The translations under genes and the position numbers were made by a program. A stretch of 64,000 bases of DNA from Holotrichia oblita. Taxonomy: Eukaryota; Arthropoda; Insecta; Coleoptera; Scarabaeidae. The notes beneath the pieces were generated by a model. The model saw nothing but the letters and a program-made list of their open reading frames with translations. It ran no database searches and had not been told where the DNA came from. Positions 1 through 10,770 of the stretch are shown here, piece after piece. How positions within the stretch are numbered: the first letter of the stretch is position 1; each line of letters starts with the position of its first letter. The stretch lies in assembly GCA_023690525.1 (NCBI GenBank), contig CM043015.1, positions 235,968,569-236,032,568 of the forward strand. Direction: 5' to 3'.

Positions 1-930
1 AGGCAAACCCAGACTTTGTAAGTTCCATCCTACGAATAGCTTGGAAAGCTATCTTAACCAATCCAGCAATGTCTCTTCGGGTTACTTTCAACGGGCGATA
101 TTGTACGCCTCATTATACGCTGCCTTGAAGGGTCTCATTATTGCTCGGTCGAGAGGCTGAAGCTTGTGGGTAGTGTGAGGGGGTAGGCTTAACATGTGAA
201 CATTGTGGTCCCTCGCATACAAAATCACTTGTACATAGTTCCTTGTGAGAACTGTGGCCATCAAGTATTAAAAGAGCAGGACTGTAATTTGTAGGATTCA
301 CTCGAGCAACAAACATTTTCAGCCAAAGCAAAAATGAATTGGATGTGATCCACCCACTTTGTTCGCAAGGAAAAATACTCCCTTCCGGAGCATCTTTCTT
401 CAACTCTTCTGCCGTTTTAACCCTACTAAATACAAATAATGGAGGTAAAAATACATCACCTGTCGCATTGATAGCTAGTAGTAAAATCACACTGCTGCCT
501 CTCTCTCCCGATGTGATTTTACTCACCTGCCTTTTTCTTTTCTGTGACAGAACCATTATCATGGACCACAGAAACTCCAGTCTCATCGCAATTAAATAGC
601 TTAGAGGGGATAAACTTATATTTTGATATCATTGCTTCATACTTGTTGAAACAGGTCTACTTGTGGTTTGTTAAAACCGACAGCTCTTTAAATACTGGTT
701 GACTGTGATTTTCGCAACGAAAGTTGTGGATGGCGGCTCAAAAATTCAGAGTAAAACTTGTCTCATGCAATCTTTTTTTCTTTATTAAATTGGTGCGGAG
801 TTTTCAAGTGTTCAGCTAACTCAAAAGCAAATCCCAGAAACTCTTTCTTGTTCATAGGCATCATCTTGTTGTCTAGATCTATTAAATGCTCAACTAATTT
901 GGTTTCTAGCTCTTCAGAAAATGTCTTTAT
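1..930 (-). pseudogene. pogo/Tigger-like (CENP-B/jerky type) transposase remnant
   Basis: Read on the minus strand, 930 to 1 encodes a decayed transposase of the pogo/Tigger group. An N-terminal helix-rich segment (about 910-720) leads to the DDE core beginning CDETGVSVVHDNG near 590-550 and continuing with KITSGERGSSVILLLAINA and FLPPLFVFSR. A later ALLILDGHSSH (about 285-250) carries the second catalytic Asp. The frame is broken by a stop replacing a probable Trp near 770, by another shift near 650, and near 115, after which FKAAYNEAYNIAR continues in another frame to the window edge. Such proteins cut and paste DNA with a DDE nuclease in the nucleus. This copy is dead and its C-terminus lies outside the window. 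Confidence 0.85.
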
Positions 931-1791
931 TTATTTATTTATTTGAGGATTGAGGATTGTAGAAGATAACTGCCTAACTGTTAGCTTATTACAATTAATT
1001 TTGACGAATAATCTAAATGTCATAGATCCAGCTATGCTAAAAGTAATAATAAACATTAATCAATCACAGATAGATGACAGTAAACTATTGTTGAACAGGA
1101 AAAAACAACGATATAAACTCACGTTCTCCGTACACAAACGATTTTACTGCGTGCACGTATTACAACGAGATACAATAACGTGTAGTGAGTTGTTCAACAA
1201 AGTTCGTACTAACTAATTACTCCGGTCTCGTTCGCTAACTTCTCAAACCAAAATTCTCGAACTCAACTGCTACATATTCGTCTACAGTGTCGAAGCACGA
1301 AAGCGCAGACAGAAAACGACGAGCATCCGTGAGAACGTGTACGAAACAAAATGACGAAGCTCCAATTAAATTTATTCCCCTTTCAATCAAATCAACTTTT
1401 TCTATTTCTACCCGGATAGAGCAGGCATTAGAGCGTGTTTTTGGCTTGTCGGAAACTAACCTATTTTAACGCGGCGTATTTAATTTTTATTTCTACGGGA
1501 AAATCAATTTCCTGCATGCAAACGCAATCGCCAAATGATATGTTTTGGTGAGCGAGAACAAAAATAGATTTAGCGAAAATTAACAAATTTAATTTGTATT
1601 TTTTAATTTATTTTATCCTAACAAAGCCCTTTAGCCAAAATCTGACACTGTTATCGTATTCAGCATGAACATTAACGCATATATTCGAAATTTCAGGGAA
1701 ATCCAAGAGGTCGAGATTTTTTCAAAATCCCAAAATTTGGATTTTTAACAATTTTCGAAGCGCGTTCAATTTTGTTCAAATTTTGGATATA
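931..1791. other. AT-rich intergenic or intronic sequence, no gene seen
   Basis: Short open frames at 950-1216 and 1287-1469 have no recognisable domain and low-complexity composition. The stretch ends at the TA dinucleotide flanking the mariner-like element. Confidence 0.5.
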
Positions 1792-3619
1792 CAGGGTTTT
1801 CAAACTTAAGTCGGCACTATTGCTAACTTTGTTATTAGTGGAGCTACAAAGTTAGTTAAATAGGCAAACTAGTGTAGTTTTTCAAGCAAATTACAATGGC
1901 ATTTAAAAAAAAAATAATTGACGTACTGGGTCACGTGATATTGTGAAAAACGTAATTTTTTTAATAGGACACCCAGTATAAAGTTCTCACGGTCGACAGA
2001 AAATTTAATTCTGAACAAAAACTTTCCTATGAACTTTTATCCTAAAGTCAATAATAACAGAGTTATTGATGATTGTTTTTACAGAAACTAAAAACAGTAT
2101 TGTTTATTTTAAGTTATTTTATTAGTTTCGAAAATAAAAAAAAACAAGAAATTTTAAATTCAGAGCAGATGCTCAAAAACATCACCCTCTTGCTCCAAGC
2201 ACTTTTGAACCCGCCTGTTAACGCTTCTAGTAGCCTTAGCAATGATTCTACCATCAATATTATTAATAGCATGGCTGATGCTTTGCTGGAGATCTTCAAG
2301 AGTATCATACCGTCTTTCGTACGCTGCACTTTTCACAAACCCCAAAAGAAGAAATCCAAAGGTGTTATGTCCGGTGATCGCGGAGGCATACGAATAGGCC
2401 CGTTAGTTGATAGATATCGGCCATCAAAAAGGTCATGTAATAAGTTATGAATTTGGCGAACATTATGGGCAGGAGCGCCATCTTGTTGAAAGAATATCTG
2501 TTGTCTATCCATTAAATTCTGGTCATCCAAGAATTCTCCAAGGGTAGCCGTTAACATTTCGCCATACCTCTCGCCAGTTAACGCACCTTGATAAAATACG
2601 GGGCCTACAATTCTTGAATCAATCAAGCCACACCAAACATTAACACTAAAGCGTCTCTGCGGATTACAAGGACGGAAAAGCATCGGGTTTTCTCGACTCC
2701 AATAGTGGCTGTTCTCCCTGTTGGAGAAATTTGATTCGTCACTCCAAAGAACCAAACGCCAAAAATTATGGTTAAGTCTAACTTGATTAATGTACCACTG
2801 AGAAAACTGAGTCCGTCTTTCTTGATCTCCCGGTCTGCCAGCGTCTGAATAGGTCTGTATCTGAACGGCACAAACTTATGTTTTTTTAGAATATTGTGAA
2901 TAGTTCCCAAAGATAGTCCACTTTCTTCTCTTAAATCATTAATTGCATTATTAGGATTAGCTTCAAAGAAAGCTAAGACGTTAATTTCAGTTGCTTCACT
3001 TATTATAAATTGTTTTTTGGTTCTAGTTTTCTTGAACACATTTTTATTTGATCGAAACTTACGGTACAAAAGTAAAAAGTACCTTCGATCTGGCAAGTTG
3101 CGCGTAGGAAATAAAACACCGTAACGTTCACGAGCTTGCAGGGAATTTTTATTACAAACTATGTAACATTCCATCATATCACATTTTTCTAAATGCGTGA
3201 AAGGCATTTTTTCCTCAATAAACACAAAATGTTAATTGCTTACTGACAGAGGTTTAATGCAATATTTCTATGTTGATGACATTTGCAAAACAATCGAATT
3301 TTGTTTATGAAATAACAGCTACCTTGACAAATTTGAAAAATCATCAATAACTCTGTTATTATTGACTTTAGGATAAAAGTTCATAGGAAAGTTTTTGTTC
3401 AGAATTAAATTTTTTGTCGACCGTGAGAACTGTATACTGGGTGTCCCATTTAAAAAATTACATTTTTCACAATATCACGTGACCCAGTACGTCAATTATT
3501 TTTTTTTAATGCCATCGTAATTTGCTTGAAAAACTACACTAGTTTGCCTATTTAACCAGCTTTGTAGCTCCAATAATAACAAAGTTAGCAATAGTGCCGG
3601 CTTAAGTTTGAAAACCCTG
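1792..3619 (-). mobile_element. Mariner-like element, copy 1, 1.83 kb with about 280-bp TIRs
   Basis: The element begins CAGGGTTTTCAAAC and ends with its inverse, flanked on both sides by TA (1790-1791 and 3620-3621), the target duplication of the IS630-Tc1-mariner superfamily. The inverted repeats run about 1792-2072 and 3341-3619, much longer than the roughly 30 bp of classical mariner. A minus-strand transposase fills the interior. A second copy at 44254-46083 matches almost base for base, so this is a real repeat family in this genome. Confidence 0.93.
2160..3207 (-). pseudogene. Transposase of mariner-like element copy 1 (DD41D spacing), frameshifted
   Basis: The protein starts MPFTHLEKCDMME at 3207, an N-terminal helix-turn-helix of the kind seen in many insect mariner relatives, followed by a second HTH (GLSLGTIHNILKKHK). 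The catalytic core shows LWSDESNFSN (first Asp, about 2745), FFQQDGAPAH (second Asp) and PPRSPDITPLDFFFWG (third Asp). There are 41 residues between the second Asp and the Asp of TPLD, so the triad spacing is DD41D. The frame shifts near 2840 just before RPGDQERR, and again near 2340 after FFFWG where copy 2 has one extra base. The protein would act in the nucleus on its own TIRs; this copy is inactive. Confidence 0.88.
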
Positions 3620-4088
3620 TATATGTAATTGATCATGCTAAATACGAAACAAATGTCAGATTTGAGCTAAAGAGCTTTGTTTGATCAAAAAATATAAAAG
3701 TAGCACCTAGGACGGGCACTCCAATTCCGCATAGGAGCACTTTGATCCCGATTTTTGTGTAGGTAAACGGCATCAACCCCCACGAGTATCTTTATCTGAT
3801 AGCAAATTTTCTCAGCTTCTAGAATATATATAGGTTGTATTTACAAAAGTGGCTACTTCACATCCAAAAATGAGAAAAACTCCAACACTCCAACACTGCA
3901 ACACTCCAAGGTTGGCATCGAATCTTGCACCGTTTTAGTCTTTTCAAATTTTCGGCCACAAAGAGAAACATTTCTAAATACAACCTAAACATACTCTGAA
4001 AGCTGAGAAAATTTGCAATCGGATAAAGAAATAGTCGTGGGGTTTGGCGGTGCTTATCTAGTTTTGGTAGACAATATATGGGACAATA
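3620..4088. repeat. Non-coding stretch with an imperfect 75-bp inverted repeat
   Basis: About 3771-3844 and 3976-4050 are inverted copies of each other (GCAAATTTTCTCAGC and flanks in one arm, its complement in the other) around a loop of about 130 bp. They look like the remains of an older fold-back element. No credible coding region is seen. Confidence 0.55.
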
Positions 4089-4333
4089 CAGGGTTTCCAC
4101 GGCCAAGTGGGACATAGGGAGAATACATGTAAAATCGGGTTTCGCTGAATATTATCTCCCTAATACTACTTCATCCAAATTTAAGTGCCAGATATTATAA
4201 CTGGGTTAACAATGAACATTTCCACAATCATAGTACAAAGAAAGTCATTTTAATAAAGCCAAAAAAATTATTATTTTTAAACCTATTGTACGTGAATTCC
4301 TAATAAGACTTTTAACACGTTAGTTAGTGCAAG

Positions 4334-4412
4334 CGGCCGTGGCGCAGACGTTCACGCGACGCCTTAATAACGTAAGGCACAGATTGTTTGGGGTTCGAAT
4401 CCGAGAAATGAA
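4334..4412 (+). other. tRNA-like sequence (Pol III A and B boxes) in left arm
   Basis: An A-box-like TGGCGCAGACG at 4341 is followed by a hairpin GCCTTA...TAAGGC in the anticodon-arm position and a perfect B box GGTTCGAATCC (about 4393-4403). T-rich runs that could stop Pol III follow at once. The T and acceptor stems pair poorly, so this is a tRNA-derived promoter-like module rather than a functional tRNA. Confidence 0.6.
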
Positions 4413-4610
4413 TTTTATTTTTTATTTTTTTTTAATCTTGATTAAGTTTTGTTGTTTATTTTGACAAATGATTCGTCGTTAGTTAATTAATTTTTGTTAT
4501 TGTAAAAATTGTTCATTATTTACTTTAATCGTCAAAATATCGATTTTATAGTCTTCAAAATCTCTGATTATTGAATTTGTAGCATTATTGTTGTAGATAA
4601 AAAATAAAAC

Positions 4611-4683
4611 TAATCTGCCGGGATTCGAACCCTAAACAATCCTTGCATTTGCGTTATTAAGCGAACCATTACGCCACGGACGC
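4611..4683 (-). other. tRNA-like sequence (Pol III A and B boxes) in right arm
   Basis: The minus strand reads GCGTCCG, then the A box TGGCGTAATGG, a loop containing TTAATAACG, and the B box GGTTCGAATCC, followed by ATTTTTTATC-like T runs. It is the inverted partner of the module at 4334-4412. Stem pairing is only partial. Confidence 0.6.
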
Positions 4684-5059
4684 ATGCACTAACTCACGTA
4701 TTAAAAGCCTTATTAGGAATTCACGAACAATAGATTTAAAAATAATAATTTTTTGTCTTTATTAAAATGACTTTCTTTGTACTATGATTGTGGAGATGTT
4801 CATTGTTAACCCAGTTATAATATGCGGCCCTTAATTTTGAATGAAGTAGTATTCGGGAGATAATATTCACCGAAAACCGATTTTATATGTATTCTCCCTA
4901 TATCCCACTTGGCCGTGGAAACCCTGTATATGCTTATATGGGGATAAGCATTCATTACAAATTCTACTTATTTATTAATTAAGGAATGATCCATTTAAAA
5001 TCTGGTATGTGATCAACGTTTATTGAACTTTTGAATACACTCATAACCTACAGGAAACT

Positions 5060-5640
5060 CCAGTTTTTAAAAGACATAATTCAAGAACTATAAAACAACC
5101 ATACTTTTCTGTTAATTCCCGATATCAGCTTTTGTAGATGCTTGTCTCCACTTTCTTCTAGATTGTTGGATGTCTGACACCTTAAATTGTGCGTTTTTCA
5201 ATTTTCTTTTGATTTGTATCCAATATCTCTCCGCAGGTCTCAACTCCGGGCAATTGGGTGGATTCATTTCACTAGGGACAACTTAAATATTTTCCTCTTC
5301 ATAAAATTCTTTCGCACGACGCGACGGCTGTAATGGCATGAAAGCAAGTCACGCCAAAAGAAAGTAGGAATGGTATGACTATTTAAGAAGAGTATTAGTC
5401 GCTCCATCGTAGCATTCAATCACGAGAATTTCAGTATTATGTAATTGAACCACTTATAAATACTAAAAGAAAACAAAAATTTTATTTGGATATTTGGTTA
5501 CCATCTTATAGGTATTTCGGATTTATTATCGGCAACGTAATATCCTTGTCCTGGTGTCTCACTGAAATCCGTAACACACTAAGTTTCTTCATCCATAATG
5601 CAGCAGTCGAATTTGGTCAAAGAAGTCAACAATGTTTCGT
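5060..5640 (-). pseudogene. Tc1/mariner-related DDE transposase remnant
   Basis: Minus-strand frames give CCIMDEET (about 5600), DFSETPGQGYYVADNKSE, then FWRDLLSCHY and EMNPPNCPELRPAERYW (about 5290-5230) followed by a basic tail. The order D-E-E-T, WxDLxSCHY and PPNCPELRPxExxW is a recurrent insect transposase pattern with the acidic triad in those three motifs. Several stops and frameshifts interrupt it, so it is dead. The rest of 4927-5800 shows no gene. Confidence 0.72.
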
Positions 5641-5799
5641 ATAATTTTCTGGCTCTCGTTTTTGCAATTTTTTATTTGTACTTTTCGATGTTTCAGCTGC
5701 TACAATAAGAGCAATAAGAGCTTTTTTACAGAAGACATATGATGGCTGTCAGATCGTAAAAACGTAGTGGCTTTTCTAGTTTGATACTGATGATACAAC

Positions 5800-7022
5800 A
5801 GAATATCACAAGTACTGACCGTGTGAAAAATAAACATATTTACAATTTGACAGCTGTCAGAAATATGATAGTTGCACCTATCAAAATAGTAAGAAAATAA
5901 GCTACAGTTTGTCTATAGTTATGTCAATATGACAGCTGTCAGATATGTATTTTGATTATTGCGACACTCAACATTGTATAAAAATAACAGTTTCGATAAC
6001 TGTCAAAAACTCACGACAGTTACAAATATTGTATTGGTACAAATCACACGTATTTTGACCGTTGCTACTTAACAAATGAATGCTTTTGTAGTTTAACACT
6101 TTTAAAAATATAAATACTGTTATTTATATTTTAGCAGATAATATTAAAACGAGCACTTTTACAATTTGACAGATGTCAAAAATATTTGATAGTGTGGGAA
6201 AGATTACTTTTGCTTGCTTTGATTTGTCAGCTGTCAGATATTTTTATAGTTTTAGAGCTATCAGATATCTTTCGAGAATTCAACTGTATTATTGGACGTG
6301 TGAAAATATAACTATATTTATAATTTGACAGCTGTCAGAAATGTGATAGTTGCATCTGTCAAAATAGTAAGAAAATAAGATATAGTTTGTCTATAGTTAT
6401 GTCAATATGACAGCTGTCAAATATTTTTTTATTTTTGAGACACTCAACATTGTAGGAAAATAACCGTTTCGATAAATGTCAAAAACACATGACAGTTACA
6501 AACATTGTATTGGCAGAAATCACTGATGTATTTTGACAGTTACTACTGAACAAATGAGTGCTTTTGTAGTTTGACACTATTAAAAATAACAGTATTTATA
6601 TTTTAACAGATAATATTATGTACAACGAGCACGTTTACAATTTGACACATGTCAATAATATTTGATAGTTGAATTGTGGGAAAAATACTTTTTTTTGTTT
6701 TAATTTGACAGCTCTCAGATATTTTTGATCGTTATTACATTCAACATTATTAAAAAAATACTGTTTTTATAGTTTTAGAGCTATCAGATATCTTGCGATA
6801 ATTCAACTGTCATTATGGAAATTTACAATTTTTTACAATTTGACAGCTGCCGGAAATATTTTTATAATTCCACCGTCAAAATAGGAAAAATCTTTTTTTT
6901 ACAATTTGACAGCTGCCGGAAATATTTTTATAATTCCACCGTCAAAATAGGAAAAATCTTTTTTTTTCAATTTGACAGCTGACAGAAATATGGTAGTTGC
7001 ACCTGTCAAAATAGTAAGAAAA
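5800..7022. repeat. Degenerate tandem repeat, period about 478 bp, rich in TGACAGCTGTCA
   Basis: TTTGACAGCTGTCAGAAAT followed by a GATAGTTGCAYC block occurs at 5848, 6326 and, truncated, near 6973; the first two are exactly 478 bp apart and each unit holds the same ordered set of sub-blocks. At least a dozen variants of the 12-bp palindrome TGACAGCTGTCA occur, including half-site versions. A perfect 66-bp direct duplication lies at about 6833-6966. The third unit is cut off by the LINE fragment at about 7025. No coding potential is seen. Confidence 0.85.
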
Positions 7023-7024
7023 TA

Positions 7025-7275
7025 AGCAATAGTTTAAAGATTCTGCGAGGGCACTCACGAGTGTATCATCCGGAAAAAGGTTGATATTACAATCCTGTGA
7101 AGCCGTATGTAGGTGGTTAATATGCAAAATAAACAATAGTGGACCCAAAATCATACCCTGCGGGACCGCCAGGGGAATATTTCTTTGAATTCTGGTGTTT
7201 CGTCTTCGTAATTAGTTACTTGCGATCTTCCTGTTAAATAGTCTTCTAACCATTTAAAGGCTACCCCTCGCTAAA
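7025..7275 (-). pseudogene. LINE reverse-transcriptase fragment
   Basis: The minus strand encodes WLEDYLTGRSQV, then VPQGMILGPLLFILHINHL and NLFPDDTLVSAL. These are reverse-transcriptase motifs including the catalytic box, here FPDD instead of the usual YADD/FADD. Only about 80 codons remain. Confidence 0.85.
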
Positions 7276-9260
7276 CCTCACCAATCCGTAGAAAACACTA
7301 CTCTCATCGATACTATGACAGTTGTTTCAATTTTTAAATAAGTAACTAAAAGTTGTAGAATTGTTTTTGTAATTTTCTTTAGTTAAATATATGCCGTTGA
7401 AGCATACCAAATTTGATTTGTCTAGAACAATTATTTAAATAGTTAGTTTAAAAGGTTTTGAAAAAAGTGTTCTCCTAATTTTTTTGTATTTTTGGTAGGT
7501 TTGTATTTCTCTATGTCTATTTATTACTACGAGCATAAATAGCCGATTTTTTAGATTCTTCTTCATGATGCTGGACGACACGTCGTAACATTGTAACCTC
7601 TTCTAGTCGACTGGTTTCATAAATTTCATCTCACCAGCAAAGTCCCCAATTCGGACCATGAACTATCATGAACTATTTCGCCCTCTAATTCAGCGACTTT
7701 TTCTAAAACGACTGTCTACGTTTCTCTGTCTTGCATCCAAGCAGCAAGATCGAAAACGTTATCTTAGGTAGGCGGGTATCTAGACTTGCAATTCCTCGCT
7801 CTCCGTATGCGTCGGGCTTTTCAGGTGCACATCTAATCTGGGCGAATCTTCCACTGAATCTATAACGATATTGACGAATTGCATGTATAAGGATAGATAT
7901 AGATAATATAGAATTCTGGAATGCTTCATACTTGTCCTCCTTTGGCAGGGCATATTGTAGCGAACAACTCGAGGGCAGGTTCAAACATAAAACACCACTA
8001 TGAATACATCATCTTCTTAGATTTGTTTAATTCGCATTTATTCCCAATAAAAAACAGAGACCGCATGTAATTCACAAATCAAGGTTTATTCTCCTTGGTT
8101 GGCACAGCGTTTCCTCTTCCACGGTCGTAAAATTTAGCACCTGTAGTTTTCACGGGGAGGCACGTCGGATTTTAAAAGCCGCGTAAAAAGTAGATAAACT
8201 TCGGTTTTTATCGTCCCTAGTCGGAATTTCTTACATTCGCGTACGCAATATTTTAAACGGTGCCCAACTATGGCTAGGCTATTTCTCTTCTGCCGTCCCC
8301 ATCCTCCGCTCTCCTTCCCAATTGGATAAATTTAATCAATACGAAAACATCAAAATCATTCGATAAACTCGAGTAATAACGCAAACATTGAATTCCTTCA
8401 CGTCTAAGAGAGCGAATGCATTTTTAAAAGGCGACGCAATCGTGATTTTTCGGAATCCTCCCCGCGAAAAAAAATAAATCGAAAATAATGTGTCGCGTTC
8501 AACCTTCTCCTCCTCCTCCTTCCACCGCGTTACTTTATCGATGTGTTTCTGCTAGATTTACCCGGTAGATGGCGTTACGTTATTGGGTTACTCGACGGGA
8601 ATTTAGATTAAGGGATGACGGTTGAACGAGCGCCTCGAATCGTCGCGATGGTGCTAGAGATGGAGACGAGGTAGAGGACGAAGAGGTGACTCGATGTTTG
8701 ATGTCCGTGACGGATAAAACGTGAGAAGGACGTGTCGAACGTGAGGGTCGTCGTAACGGTGCGTATTATAGGATTGCCGTGTTAATGGTGGTCGTTGGCG
8801 GAGTTTTTCTACTTATTGTAATGATGATAATCATAAATCGTAGACACCCTGTATCTATAAATATATATTTGAAACGTGATAATAACGCAACCGCAACAAA
8901 TCGATTATTGATCGCTGTACTTTACCGGCGTCCCTTGTTTACTAACACAATTCAGCTCTCGATTAATCAGCCGCCCTAATTTATGTTTATTAACAAAAGC
9001 GTTGGACGACAATCGAACGGTTAACCTGATGTGAAAACGGCCAGGGCTAACTAGATAGGGCAGTTCTCCGCCCATCTATAATACGTTGCGTGATTGTAAA
9101 CAAGAAATTTAAGGTCAACCTGGATCGATTACATCGTCGCTACTTCTCCGGTAAACACACCTGTTCAAATTAACCTAACACTGTCGTCCGGTCGACTTTC
9201 TAGTTTCACATCGGTCGATATAAATACAGGCTTGTGCAACCTAGATGAGGTGGACGATTA
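7276..9260. other. Apparently single-copy sequence, no gene identified
   Basis: About 8000-9200 is richer in CpG than the surrounding repeats and carries no recognisable transposon protein, so it is probably host intronic or regulatory sequence. A 93-codon minus frame at 7703-7984 and a 66-codon plus frame at 8779-8979 show no domain I recognise. A lone ACACCCTGTATC at 8846 is a mariner-type terminus remnant. Confidence 0.45.
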
Positions 9261-9279
9261 TAAGTAAACGGTGAGGAGT

Positions 9280-9480
9280 TTCTAGGGGCTGGTGTCCCTC
9301 GGGGTTCCGTTCTCGGCCCCATACTTTACTCAATCCATACTTCATATTTTCCTACTGTACTAAATACATGCCAATATCACTTTTACGCTGATGATAGTCA
9401 ACTTTACCATTCTTTCTTCATTGATGATAGAAAAAATGCAATAAATATAATTAATGACGGTAAAGATTAGTCCTGATAAG
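9280..9480 (+). pseudogene. LINE reverse-transcriptase fragment
   Basis: The plus strand reads AGVPRGSVLGPILYSIHTS then CQYHFYADDSQLYHSF, the reverse-transcriptase block ending in the catalytic YADD. It is about 60 codons long and abuts the inverted Penelope-like segment at about 9485. Confidence 0.85.
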
Positions 9481-9484
9481 TGCT

Positions 9485-9676
9485 CTGTTACTATATTTCG
9501 GATTTCTGAGGTGATTTATAGGATTTCAAATTTTTTTGAATAGTATGTTTGCAGGCCTGCCTAACGAACTGTTTTGTGTCCTCAGGAAACCGCTGGATAG
9601 AGGATTCTATCCCGGCAATGACCCACTCAACATTCGATTCACAAGTCTGCAAACCAAATTTCAATCCTTTATTCAA
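9485..9676 (-). pseudogene. Penelope-like element, inverted 5' segment
   Basis: A minus-strand open frame reads NKGLKFGLQTCESNVEWVI and ends LKSYKSPQKSE. The last part is the inverted version of RSYKSRQKSEKD, which opens the plus-strand Penelope-like segment right next to it. The upstream part of the element has thus been flipped relative to the rest, with a short overlap at the junction. Confidence 0.75.
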
Positions 9677-10770
9677 AAGATTAAGTTCCCGTTCCTATAA
9701 ATCACGTCAGAAATCCGAAAAAGATTGTTTTTATTTGAAAGCTGACAAAGGGAACAAGGTTGTTATTTTAGATAAAGAGGACTACTATGATCGGATTAAT
9801 GACCTGTTGAGTAGTCAATTTCAAAAAATCCTTTACCGAAAATGATTAGAGACGTCAACAATGTGTTTAAAGATTGCAACAACATTGTTACTGCTGATGT
9901 TAGACGTAAGCTACATGTTTCCAATCCTGTTATCCCTAAATTATATTGTTTACCCAAAATTCACAAACCTGGCTGGTCGGTAAGGCCAATTGTTTCGGCA
10001 ATTGACGCACTGACTTATAAGCTTTCCAAATGGCTGACCAATGAATTTAATAATTTGCCAATCCAGCAACCTAGTTTTGCATTAGAAAATTCGTTAGAAT
10101 TTATTAAAGGAATTCAAAATATTCAGTTGCTGGAGGGTGAAATATTGATTTCATTTGATGTTAGTTCTCTCTTTCCTAGTGTACCGATTCCAGACACCTT
10201 GACATACCTCGAGGACTTGTTGCTTCAAAATAGTTTGAGTCAACGATGTGTCCAGGAATATATTCGCTTAACTGACATCTGTATGAAACAGAACATTTTT
10301 CAATTCAACGGGAGTTTTTATGAACAGCTGGAAGGAACGGCAATGGGTCGTCCTTTTTGAAAAGGACTTAGAATCCGAGAGCGAATACTTTCCTAGGGTT
10401 TGGTTGAGATATGTGGATGATATTTTCGCTATATTTGACAGTAAAAAAATGTAATATTGACGATTTTCTCAAGAGAAGAAAACGGTCATCTACCCTTTCT
10501 AGATGCTTTAATAATTAGAAATAACAATAGATTAGAGTTTGACGTGTATAGAGAGGAAACCAGTACACTTCGCTACATTCCTTCAGATTCCCATCATTGT
10601 GTTCAACACAAAATGGCAAGCCTGAATTTTTTGGTCCACAGACTTCTCACTTTTCCCTTGAACAAGACGAGGTATGAACAAGACAATAGACAAAATAGAA
10701 ATAGTCACGTTATTACTAAAAAGTTCCAACATATCCCTAACTTTAATCTACAAACCTCCCCAAATGAACT
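9677..10770 (+). pseudogene. Penelope-like element (PLE) reverse transcriptase, broken
   Basis: The plus strand encodes DCFYLKADKGNKVVILDK, PKLYCLPKIHKPGWSVRPIV, EGEILISFDVSSLFPSVPI, GTAMG and LRYVDDIFA, then LPFLDALIIR. This is the Penelope-like reverse transcriptase order: KADKG, the PKIHK block, the first catalytic Asp in SFDVSSLF and the YVDD box. Frameshifts occur near 9838, near 10357 (after AMG) and near 10450. It stops abruptly at about 10770 where a LINE begins. No GIY-YIG domain is attached; one lies at 43745-44251. Confidence 0.88.

Larger units (their letters stand above)
4089..4926. mobile_element. TA-flanked 838-bp fold-back element with tRNA-like modules
   Basis: The element starts CAGGGTTTCCACGGCC and ends with the inverse, flanked by TA (4087-4088; 4927-4928). 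The arms are inverted copies over about 330 bp each, and inside each arm, next to the loop, lies a tRNA-like sequence. There is no coding capacity, so it must depend on a transposase made elsewhere, probably mariner-type given the TA duplication and CAGGG terminus. Confidence 0.85.

Noticed and set aside
7703..7984. 93-codon minus frame as a gene
   Set aside because: No recognisable domain, promoter or splice context; kept only as a note in the surrounding region.
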